A stretch of DNA of 12,472 bases, from the NCBI GenBank assembly GCA_041688215.1, contig JBDNIO010000140.1, positions 1-12,472 of the forward strand, written 5' to 3'. A model generated the notes under the pieces. It was not told the DNA's origin. It searched no databases and worked only from the letters and a program-made list of their open reading frames with translations. The position numbers and the translations under genes are program-made. This document shows positions 1-6,888 of this stretch, piece after piece. The DNA is from JBDNIO01 sp041688215 (GTDB lineage Bacteria; Pseudomonadota; Gammaproteobacteria; Nevskiales; Salinisphaeraceae). The stretch's first letter is position 1. The number at the start of each line of letters is the position of its first letter.

Positions 1-50
1 GTCCGGAGCTGTGGATGGCCTCATTAATCGAATTTTTCCGTGTTTGATGG

Positions 51-66
51 CCCGCCGCAAGGCGGG
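51..66. other. GC-rich hairpin downstream of the DUF2845 gene
   Basis: CCCGCC (51-56) and GGCGGG (61-66) form a perfect 6-bp stem around a GCAA tetraloop. It lies 17 bp beyond the stop of the leftward DUF2845 gene, where a transcription end for the exeA-exeB-DUF2845 unit would be expected. No T-run follows it in the leftward direction (the next bases read CCATCAAACAC), so it does not meet the criteria for an intrinsic terminator. It could protect the 3' end of the mRNA or be a Rho-associated end. The rest of 1-83 shows nothing I recognise. Confidence 0.35.
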
Positions 67-83
67 ACCCGTGTGCAGCTAAT

Positions 84-689
84 TTAGCGTGAACCGAAGC
101 CGCGACCTTCAGTATCAACTTCCACCACGATACCGTTTTCCAGAATCACTTTTCGCAACAGGCGCCGCCGGCCGAAGTTATAGACCCAGAACTCGCGTAA
201 TACGGGTACCAGAAAGTTGGGTTGGTACAGGGGGCTCCCGCCAAAGCCGTTTCTATTTCTGTTTCGATTACTGAAGACGACAGAACTGTTAGCTTGGTCC
301 GGGTCGACGCAAAGTTCCAGCAGTCGGTATTTGCTCAGCCCTTCTACCAGATCGGCCGGTTGGCAGCGTCTGGGCCCAGGCGTGGGAAAGCCATAATTTG
401 CACTGTCTATACGCTCGAGAACCCCCTCGCGAAACTCCAGAATCTGCACCAGCTGCGAGGAACCAAAGTTGTAATACCATTGTTCAACGTTCGGCACGGC
501 CCGATGTGGGCTGGTTACATTCTGTTGCCACTGGTCTATGAAATCTGGCTCTCCACACTTTTCCAGAACCTCGACGGCAAAATTCCCACGCATGATCAGG
601 CTGCTGCCACAGCACAGGGTTTTTGCGCGCACGGAAGCGGACAGGAGCAATAGTAGTAACAGTGTCAGATTGGCGATCAGATGATGCAC
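84..689 (-). CDS. exported DUF2845-family protein with two internal repeats
   Basis: This is a 201-residue protein of unknown function. It starts with a signal peptide (residues 1-22: short N-region, a run of leucines, then SASVRA before K23), so it is probably periplasmic. The DUF2845 signature is visible early: C26-C27-G28 and L42-E-K-C45-G-E-P48. The protein is internally duplicated: residues 69-101 (EQWYYNFGSS...YGF) align with 166-198 (EFWVYNFGRR...RGF) over 33 positions, and the C45 segment matches a weaker copy around C127. An Asn/Arg run (141-147) sits in the insertion that separates the halves. The start is GTG at 689, 6 bp after the gspB stop, with an AGG about 9 nt upstream; no better start precedes the signal peptide. 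Its position suggests co-transcription with exeA-exeB and a possible envelope role in secretion, but that is inference. The family call is from memory of the motif. Confidence 0.8.
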   Translation of the reverse strand: MHHLIANLTLLLLLLLSASVRAKTLCCGSSLIMRGNFAVEVLEKCGEPDFIDQWQQNVTSPHRAVPNVEQWYYNFGSSQLVQILEFREGVLERIDSANYGFPTPGPRRCQPADLVEGLSKYRLLELCVDPDQANSSVVFSNRNRNRNGFGGSPLYQPNFLVPVLREFWVYNFGRRRLLRKVILENGIVVEVDTEGRGFGSR

Positions 690-695
690 GGCAGG

Positions 696-1439
696 CTACC
701 TGGGCGCGTCCAGCCGGAAACGGGTCTCGCCCAGCTTAAATATCGCACCCTCTTCATCAATTATCACCACTGCCGGGCCTTCCGGCAGGCGCTGCCCTTC
801 ATGCATCCGCCGCCCGTTTACCAGCACAAAACTGCGTCCGGGAATACTGCTGTAAAGATGGCCATTTATTTCAAGTGCCGGCATGCCCGTGCGTTGCGTC
901 GGCGCCAATGCTTTTAGATGTGGAATTTCTTCGGGGGGTGCAGGTGCAGTCGTCTCGGCCTCTTGAAAAGCTCTTGAACTGGCGGCTACTTGTGCCTCGG
1001 TAAGCCCTGGCAAGCGCTTTTGCTGCGCGGGGTTGGTTGCGGCCGGGTACTGAACCTGGGGTGGCTCAGACGCGGATTCTGGCGTTTGCACAGCGGGTTC
1101 CAGCCCGTCGTTTTTTGCAGTATCCGATGCAACTACGGATGCGGGTGTGTCGGCGGGTGTTGTTTGCAACCTATTCGTTGTGCCAGCCGGATCCGGCTGG
1201 CTTGTCATTGCGTTCACCGCAGGCGGTGCCAGGTCATCATCCGAGCCACCAAGCCACCAGAAACTGCCCAAAGCAAGCAGGTTGATTACCACCAGCCCCA
1301 CAATTACAGCCAGTAACCAGGCTGGTGTGGATCGGTGTTGCCCCCTGTCCTGCTCGTCTAGGCTGTAGGAAAGGTCTGGCACTCGCCCCAGATTGCGTTC
1401 TTTTTCAGCCTTGCGCAGCGCATCCAGCAAATAAGACAT
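696..1439 (-). CDS. gspB: T2SS assembly protein GspB/ExeB
   Basis: This 247-residue inner-membrane protein works with ExeA/GspA to let the GspD secretin cross and assemble at the peptidoglycan. It has the family's characteristic cytoplasmic start (MSYLLDALRKAEKERNLG), one membrane segment at about residues 41-62 (WLLAVIVGLVVINLLALGSFWW), a long Pro/Ala/Thr-rich periplasmic linker (about 70-170), and the conserved C-terminal T2SSB domain (about 172-247) with the motifs ALEINGHLYS, R-S-F-V-L-V-N and EGQRL. The ATG at 1439 is well supported by the conserved N-terminus. The gene follows exeA after 71 bp with no obvious terminator and is followed 6 bp later by the DUF2845 gene, so all three probably form one leftward operon. 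The linked ExeA confirms the assignment. Confidence 0.92.
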   Translation of the reverse strand: MSYLLDALRKAEKERNLGRVPDLSYSLDEQDRGQHRSTPAWLLAVIVGLVVINLLALGSFWWLGGSDDDLAPPAVNAMTSQPDPAGTTNRLQTTPADTPASVVASDTAKNDGLEPAVQTPESASEPPQVQYPAATNPAQQKRLPGLTEAQVAASSRAFQEAETTAPAPPEEIPHLKALAPTQRTGMPALEINGHLYSSIPGRSFVLVNGRRMHEGQRLPEGPAVVIIDEEGAIFKLGETRFRLDAPR

Positions 1440-1510
1440 GGCTAGACTACGCTTCCAGTATTGCTTCTAATGCACTGACCATATTTATTTTTATCATCGA
1501 ACACAGCGGA

Positions 1511-3589
1511 TTATCTCTTTGTTTCCGCGGCTATATAGACAATGGCTGCCCGGTCTATTTCGGGCGTAGGTGCACGCGCGCCGGTTATGGGTAGACAACG
1601 TATTCGCGTGGCTGCGATCCCACCCGCTTGCAAACGGTTGGCTACAGCCTGCGCGCGCCCCATGGCCAGGTCGCGTAAGCGTGCCGTTTCCAGGTTTTCG
1701 TTATAAGACATACCGGCAACAAAGATAGCGGCTGAAGTATCATATATTGTGGCTGCCAACTGTTGCGCCCTGTCACTATCGGCTTGCCTCAAATCCATTG
1801 AGTTGACATCAAACTGTACCTGCAGCAACTCGCGGGCCGGAGGTAAATCGCTAATCTCGCTACAGCCTGCCGGTGCCTGGGCAACTACTTGATCGGCTGG
1901 GAGTGCAGAGTCGTCATCTGCAGAAGAATCAAGCAAGGGTGTGCCCGGTGCCGGATGCTGGTTATTAAGCGCAATCATGGTTCGGGCGCCGACCAGGCCG
2001 TCCGGCTCCAGCCCCTGCGTTATCTGAAACCGGCGCAATTGTGCACCTAGCGCGTCATCGAAAATCGAAGAAGGTGGCCCCACCTGCGATTCCGGATTAT
2101 TACCTTCAGCCAATGCCAGGGAACGGCGCAACCAGATGACGGAACCCCCAACCGAACCCGTTCCAATTCGACGAGTAGAGGATTGCAGGCGCCATAACAT
2201 CTGGTATTCACCATTCCATACACGCGCCAGTTGGCTAGGTGGCCATTCGCGAATGCCATCATCGGTAATCAGCGTTGCCTTGCCCGCATCAAGTTTGCTC
2301 AATAAAACCGTTTGCTGTTGATCACCTTGCTTGAGAACAAGCAAGGCGGGGCGGTTGAATCGCGCCAGATCAGCCAGGCTTCCTCGCTCTTCCAGGCAGC
2401 GCAAGTCACCGATGTTAAGTGAATCGCAGCTGATGTCGACCTTGGCCCCAAATACCCCCCACAGGCGCAGCAACTGACTCATGCTGGCATCACTTTCCGG
2501 CAACTCCACCACCGATTCAGCTTCAGACGAACCATCCTGTGCAGCGGTTTGTGTCGCATAGTCGCTTACAGACGATTCGTCAGCGTCGTTCTGCGCCTGT
2601 CCGGCATCTGCAACTTGCTGCGCTGGGCTCGGGCTCAAATCGCTCCCACCAGATGGCAAAGGCACCGCATCCAGTACATAAAAATGCAGGCAGAATGCCA
2701 GCAAGGTGGCGCCCAGCAGCACGGCCACGGGTACCAGTTGCTGGCTTGATTGTGCCTGCGGTCTCAGCAGGGTGCTGGGCAGGGCCTCCCGCGCAGCGCG
2801 CTGTACCATATTCGCTGTAACACGCCTGGTTTCACCCGCATAGGCGCCCATGAGCGCACGCTCACAAATTGTGTTGATCAGGCGCGGAATACCACCGGAA
2901 TAGCGGTAGACTGCGGCTCGCGCTCGGGTACTGAATACCTCAGAAGCCCCTCCGGCAACACGCATGCGATGGCTGATGTATTTATCCGTAGCTGCGCGGT
3001 CCAGACCATGCAGATGAAAGCGTGCCGTAATGCGCTGCGCCAGTTGTCGCATGTCTGGCCGGGCCAGAATCGCTTCCAGTTCTGGTTGGCCCACCAGGAT
3101 GATCCGCAGCAACTTGTGCTTGCCAGTCTCCAGGTTGGTAAGAAGGCGTACCTGTTCCAGCACTGCTGGACTCAGATTCTGTGCCTCATCAATGATTAAT
3201 ACCGTTCGCCGACCTTGCGCATGGGTTTTCAGCAGGTGTTCGTTTAGCCGGTCTATCAACGTTTTGAGTGATAACTGGCCGCGCGACGAATATTTGATAT
3301 GCAGTTCGTCGCAGATGGCGGCCAGCAGATCTATAACCGTAAGCTGGGGGTTCAAACAAAGGGCAACATCCACATCGGTTACGTCTTTTCCCTGTTCCAG
3401 CAGGGCGCGAATCAGGGTAGTTTTGCCCGTGCCAACCTCGCCGGTGAGCTGCACAAAGCCGCCGTGCTCCCCAGTGCCGTAGAGTAAATGGCCCAGTGCC
3501 TCACGGTGATGCGCGCTCAGATACAGAAACGCCGGGTCTGGCGTTATTGCAAAAGGGTGGTCCTGCAAAGCAAAATAGCGAAGGTACAT
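1511..3589 (-). CDS. exeA: ExeA/GspA AAA ATPase with an extra OmpA-like C-terminal domain
   Basis: This 692-residue protein is the ATPase partner of GspB; in Aeromonas the ExeA-ExeB pair binds peptidoglycan and is needed for secretin assembly. Visible parts in order: conserved start MYLRYFALQDHPFAITPDP; Walker A GEVGTGKTT (50-58); Walker B ending in D134-E135 with A-Q-N after it; the Arg-rich end of the AAA core (SGGIPRLIN, 231-239); membrane segment at about 285-306; Asp/Ser-rich linker; a degenerate C39-peptidase-like domain (about 370-468, with C388, C398 and ALLVL); and a PG_binding_1 domain (about 475-543, ending DGLVGARTMIAL). About 145 further residues follow. Of these, 588-688 resemble an OmpA C-terminal domain (VQFDVNS...GRAQAVANRL...GI...RI). 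The Aeromonas-type protein stops near the PG_binding_1 domain, so this tail is unusual. The ATG at 3589 is fixed by the conserved N-terminus. The gene is transcribed divergently from gspC. Confidence 0.93.
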   Translation of the reverse strand: MYLRYFALQDHPFAITPDPAFLYLSAHHREALGHLLYGTGEHGGFVQLTGEVGTGKTTLIRALLEQGKDVTDVDVALCLNPQLTVIDLLAAICDELHIKYSSRGQLSLKTLIDRLNEHLLKTHAQGRRTVLIIDEAQNLSPAVLEQVRLLTNLETGKHKLLRIILVGQPELEAILARPDMRQLAQRITARFHLHGLDRAATDKYISHRMRVAGGASEVFSTRARAAVYRYSGGIPRLINTICERALMGAYAGETRRVTANMVQRAAREALPSTLLRPQAQSSQQLVPVAVLLGATLLAFCLHFYVLDAVPLPSGGSDLSPSPAQQVADAGQAQNDADESSVSDYATQTAAQDGSSEAESVVELPESDASMSQLLRLWGVFGAKVDISCDSLNIGDLRCLEERGSLADLARFNRPALLVLKQGDQQQTVLLSKLDAGKATLITDDGIREWPPSQLARVWNGEYQMLWRLQSSTRRIGTGSVGGSVIWLRRSLALAEGNNPESQVGPPSSIFDDALGAQLRRFQITQGLEPDGLVGARTMIALNNQHPAPGTPLLDSSADDDSALPADQVVAQAPAGCSEISDLPPARELLQVQFDVNSMDLRQADSDRAQQLAATIYDTSAAIFVAGMSYNENLETARLRDLAMGRAQAVANRLQAGGIAATRIRCLPITGARAPTPEIDRAAIVYIAAETKR

Positions 3590-3752
3590 GAGTTAACCGT
3601 AGCGTAAAGTCACGCGAAAAACAGTGCGGTATCTTACTCTTTTAAGGGTGGAGCCGGAAAAAACACAGCAAAATTTTTCGCACAAGCGGCCCAGGCCAGA
3701 GTAAAATGTCGCTGCGTGAATGCGCAGTGGCCAGCGAAACAGTCAGATCAGT

Positions 3753-3799
3753 CGCCAGTTCACGTAAATCCAGCAAGCTGGTCTGCGCCGCAACTGGCG
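3753..3799. repeat. nested inverted repeat abutting the gspC promoter
   Basis: The outer arms CGCCAGTT (3753-3760) and AACTGGCG (3792-3799) are perfectly complementary over 8 bp. Between them CCAGC (3770-3774) and GCTGG (3777-3781) form a second perfect 5-bp dyad with a 2-nt spacer. Internal gaps of 9 and 10 nt separate inner from outer arms, so the structure is nearly symmetric. It ends one base before the proposed -35 of gspC. This is a reasonable place for an activator or repressor to bind; no regulator is identified. Confidence 0.4.
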
Positions 3800-3828
3800 T
3801 TAAAGCCTGATTGTCAGTCAGTTATAGT
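3800..3828 (+). promoter_or_regulatory. candidate sigma70 promoter for gspC
   Basis: TTAAAG (3800-3805) as -35 and TATAGT (3823-3828) as -10 are separated by exactly 17 bp. The -10 matches consensus at 5 of 6 positions, the -35 at only 3 of 6, as expected for a promoter that needs help from an activator. Transcription would start near 3835, giving a leader of about 75 nt before the gspC ATG. It would also make an upstream TTG at 3837 an unlikely start because there would be no room for a ribosome-binding site. Confidence 0.35.
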
Positions 3829-3908
3829 GGCGCGGATTGCCGAGCCTACAGAATTATGCGTTGCTCAGTAGGGTATGCTGCTGGCGCGAAATACAATCGC
3901 ATAAAACT

Positions 3909-4793
3909 ATGAATTACAGTATTCCACGCCAATGGCAGCCCTACGCCCAGCGTTTACCCACGCTGTTAAACCTGTTGTTGGTGGTATTCATAGCTTTCGC
4001 TGTAGCCCGGCTTTTCTGGCTGATATGGCCTGTGGAGCACACATTTGCACCCACCGCCACAAGTAATACCCGGGACGTTCCTGAAGCAAGCAGCATCAAG
4101 GTGGATCAGATTGCAGCTGCCTATATGTTTGGAAAGCAAGAGAAAAAAGACGCCAAGCCCGACCCGAACAAACTGATTAATGCCCCCGAAACCCAGTTGA
4201 ACCTAACCCTGACCGGCATCGTTTCCAGCACCCGGGATCACGATTCCCGCGCCCTGATAAAAGACAACAAAAACGAACAGAATCCCTACTCTGTTGGCGG
4301 CAGCATCACCAATAATGTCAAACTGCATGCCATATACAGCAATCGGGTCATACTCGATCGTAGCGGGCGTTTTGAAACGCTAATCCTGGAGCAGGAGAAA
4401 AAAGCCAGGGCGGCGTTAGCACAAGCCGTAAAAACCGCACCTGATAGCTCGGCAAGTACTCAGCAAGTAGAGCCCGATGTTGCAGAGGATATCGGCCAGG
4501 CAAGAGAACAGATACTGCAGGACCCATCCAAAGCGTCGCAATATCTGCGCATTCAACCTGAACGCCGCGACGGCAAAATAGCCGGCTACCGTGTTTACCC
4601 GGGCAGCAACCGGGCGTTGTTTCAGAAAGCCGGACTAAGACCGGGGGAATTAGTCACTGCGATTAATGGTCAATCACTCGAGAATCCCGGCGAATCCCTG
4701 AAATTACTGGGCGACCTGGCGCAAGCCCCCAACGTTAGCGTTACCCTTGAGCGCGGTGGACAAACGCGCACCCTGACTGTGAGTTTTCAATGA
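3909..4793 (+). CDS. gspC: T2SS inner-membrane linker GspC
   Basis: GspC connects the inner-membrane platform to the periplasmic N-domains of the GspD secretin and helps choose substrates. From the ATG at 3909 the protein is 294 residues: a short cytoplasmic N-terminus, one membrane segment at about 17-39 (TLLNLLLVVFIAFAVARLFWL), a homology region at about 65-160 (IAAAYMFGK, LNLTLTGIVSS, ALI, GG-I, VKLHAIY, VILDRSGR-E-L), an Ala/Gln-rich linker, and a C-terminal PDZ domain at about 205-294 (YRVYPG, FQKAGLRPGELVTAINGQ, VTLERGGQTRTL). The frame stays open upstream to a TTG at 3837, but the 24 extra residues look non-coding (CCWREIQSHK) and would precede a normal GspC start, so ATG 3909 is chosen. 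No strong Shine-Dalgarno precedes it. Its stop overlaps the gspD start as ATGA, implying translational coupling. Confidence 0.93.
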   Translation: MNYSIPRQWQPYAQRLPTLLNLLLVVFIAFAVARLFWLIWPVEHTFAPTATSNTRDVPEASSIKVDQIAAAYMFGKQEKKDAKPDPNKLINAPETQLNLTLTGIVSSTRDHDSRALIKDNKNEQNPYSVGGSITNNVKLHAIYSNRVILDRSGRFETLILEQEKKARAALAQAVKTAPDSSASTQQVEPDVAEDIGQAREQILQDPSKASQYLRIQPERRDGKIAGYRVYPGSNRALFQKAGLRPGELVTAINGQSLENPGESLKLLGDLAQAPNVSVTLERGGQTRTLTVSFQ

Positions 4794-6883
4794 TGACACC
4801 CAAATACCTGCCTGTCGCGCTTGTCACCGCCCTGCTTTTGCTGGCTTCGCCATGGGCCCAGGCACAAGGACAGCCGCAACCGTTGGCAATTCCGCAGGGC
4901 AACGAAGAATTTACCCTCAATTTCAAAGACGCGGACATTACCGCGCTCATCGCTACAGTGAGCGAGATAACGAGCAAGAATTTCGTCGTCGATCCGCGTG
5001 TCAAGGGCAAGATTACCGTGCTTTCCTCGCGCGCCATGTCGCCGGAGGAGCTCTACGAAACTTTTCTCTCGGTACTGGAAGTCCATGGTTTTTCAGCGGT
5101 CTCCGCAGGCGCGGTGATCAAGGTTGTGCCTCAGGTGACCGCCAAGCAGGACGGCGGATTCGGCGAGGTGGCCGGCACCAACGAAGATATCGTTACGCGC
5201 GTGCTCGAGGTGGAAAACGTCCCGGCCGACCAATTGGTGCCTATCCTGCGTCCGCTGATTCCCCAATATGGCCACTTGGCGGCCTATCCAGCTTCCAATA
5301 TTCTGATTATCTCGGATCGCGCTGCGAATGTAGATCGCATGGCGCAGATTGTGCGTCAAGTGGACAGAAAGGGGAATAGCGAAGTCGAGCGCGTGCCTCT
5401 GGAGCATGCCAGCGCCACGGAAGTGGTGCGCGTCCTGACGCAATTGAAATCCGAGGCCGCACAGCGTTCCCCGACTACGGCCAATTTCACAGTACTCGCC
5501 GATGAGCGCACCAACAGCGTGTTGATCAGCGGCGACCCTGGCAGTCGTGTGCGCTTGCGCGCAGTTATCGCCGACCTGGATACGCCGGTGGAACAGCAAG
5601 GCGGCACCCAGGTTATTTATCTGAATTACGCCGACGCAGAATCAGTCGCCCCGGCGTTGCAGAACTTCACCACCGGCGCAGCAGCCCAGCAAGGCGGACA
5701 AGCCGGCGCCGCAGGTGCGGCCAATGCCGCGCGCAGCGGTGGCAATGGCGGGGTAAACGTTATCGCCGAGCCGGGCGCCAATGCACTGGTGGTCACTGCG
5801 CCGGCAGACGTCATGCGCGAAATTCGCTCGGTAATCGAGCAACTTGACATCCGACGCGGTCAGGTCTTGGTAGAGGCAATCATCGCCGAAGTAACGCTGG
5901 ATCGCTCGCGCCAACTCGGGGTGGATATCGTCGGGTTCAACGACAGTCTGTCAGCGGCCGCAAGTGTATTAGATCCGACCACTCTGGGCGCGATTCCCTC
6001 GGTCGTCATGAGCGGCACGCCGGTGGGTCTGATCCAGAACGGGCTGAATATTGTTGGCGGTAACATCAGCGGCGGCAGCGGTTTTGCGGCAATCCTGCGT
6101 GCGCTCTCCGGTGACACCGACACCAACGTGTTGTCTGCCCCGTCTCTGCTGACGCGCGACAACGAGGAAGCCAAAATTACCGTAGCGCAGGAAGTACCAT
6201 TTATCACTGGTAACTTCACCAATACAGGCACTGGCGGCGGCGGGGCTAACCTGAACCCGTTTCAAACAGTTGAGCGTCGCGATGTCGGCCTTATTCTGGG
6301 CATAACACCCCAGATCAACGCCGGCGATACAATTCAGTTAACCATTAGCCAGGAAGTTTCCAGTATCGCCAACAGTAGCGCGGGCGCCGTGGATCTGATT
6401 ACCAATCGCCGCACCATCAATACTTCGGTTGAGGTGGAAGACGGGCAGATACTGGTACTGGGTGGTTTGATCGATGACAACGTTAACGTCACCGTGTCGC
6501 GCGTGCCTCTGCTCAGTTCTATTCCGCTGCTGGGCGAGCTGTTCAAATTTCGCAGGGTAACTAAAATCAAGCGCAACCTGCTGAATTTTATCCGTCCAAC
6601 CATTCTCCGCGGTCAGGGTGCAGCCAATTACTACACCCGCCAGAAATACGATTACCTGCGCGATCTGCAAATAGAGCAGCGTAAACGCCGTATTCCGTTA
6701 TTGCCCGGCGAGCAACGCCCTCTGGCACCTTCTTTGCAGAGTTACGAACAGGAGCCAGACTTCAGTCAAGAAAACACGCGCGATACCAAGCAACTCGAAG
6801 AAAGTACAGTACCCACTGCGGACGTGCAGCCGGGCACAGTCGATAACAGCAAACGGCCACAGTTAAGGCCAGAGTCAAGGTAA
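4790..6883 (+). CDS. gspD: T2SS outer-membrane secretin GspD
   Basis: GspD forms the gated outer-membrane channel of the T2SS. The 697-residue product starts with a Sec signal peptide (about 1-25, ending WAQA before Q26). Then come N0 (about 36-110, FTLNFKDADI, NFVVDPRVKG), the KH-like N1-N3 domains (about 134-360, with repeated VLEVENVPADQLVPILRPLIP-type segments and DERTNSVLISGD), and the secretin barrel (VPFITG at 469-474; DVGLILGITPQI from 498; VPLLSSIPLLGELF; NLLNFIRPTIL). The tail of about 80 residues matches the position of an S-domain used by a pilotin. N3 carries a low-complexity Gly/Ala/Gln/Asn insertion (about 294-325), common in GspD. There is no lipobox, so outer-membrane delivery would rely on a pilotin or on ExeA-ExeB; the linked exeAB favours the latter. 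Two ATGs in tandem (4790 and 4793) begin the gene; the first overlaps gspC. Confidence 0.96.
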   Translation: MMTPKYLPVALVTALLLLASPWAQAQGQPQPLAIPQGNEEFTLNFKDADITALIATVSEITSKNFVVDPRVKGKITVLSSRAMSPEELYETFLSVLEVHGFSAVSAGAVIKVVPQVTAKQDGGFGEVAGTNEDIVTRVLEVENVPADQLVPILRPLIPQYGHLAAYPASNILIISDRAANVDRMAQIVRQVDRKGNSEVERVPLEHASATEVVRVLTQLKSEAAQRSPTTANFTVLADERTNSVLISGDPGSRVRLRAVIADLDTPVEQQGGTQVIYLNYADAESVAPALQNFTTGAAAQQGGQAGAAGAANAARSGGNGGVNVIAEPGANALVVTAPADVMREIRSVIEQLDIRRGQVLVEAIIAEVTLDRSRQLGVDIVGFNDSLSAAASVLDPTTLGAIPSVVMSGTPVGLIQNGLNIVGGNISGGSGFAAILRALSGDTDTNVLSAPSLLTRDNEEAKITVAQEVPFITGNFTNTGTGGGGANLNPFQTVERRDVGLILGITPQINAGDTIQLTISQEVSSIANSSAGAVDLITNRRTINTSVEVEDGQILVLGGLIDDNVNVTVSRVPLLSSIPLLGELFKFRRVTKIKRNLLNFIRPTILRGQGAANYYTRQKYDYLRDLQIEQRKRRIPLLPGEQRPLAPSLQSYEQEPDFSQENTRDTKQLEESTVPTADVQPGTVDNSKRPQLRPESR

Positions 6884-6888
6884 GCGTC

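Larger units (their letters stand above)
3590..3908. promoter_or_regulatory. divergent exeA-gspC intergenic control region
   Basis: These 319 bp contain no credible gene and must hold the promoters of both T2SS transcription units. The exeA-proximal half is AT-rich (AAAATTTTT at 3670-3678). On the - strand a possible -10, TAAGAT, lies at 3631-3636, but I see no good -35 for it. The gspC-proximal half holds a nested inverted repeat (3753-3799) and a sigma70-like promoter (3800-3828), listed separately. I could not recognise a known regulator's operator by eye. Confidence 0.6.

Noticed and set aside
51..66. Intrinsic terminator of the exeA-exeB-DUF2845 unit
   Set aside because: A good GC stem with a tetraloop is present but the following T-tract is missing in the leftward direction; kept only as a hairpin.
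3837..3908. Upstream TTG start for gspC adding 24 residues
   Set aside because: The added residues do not look like a GspC N-terminus, there is no ribosome-binding site, and the candidate promoter would place the transcript start about there.
5093..5599. 168-codon open frame on the - strand
   Set aside because: It is antisense to the N-domains of gspD, a clear secretin gene; the translation shows no family features.
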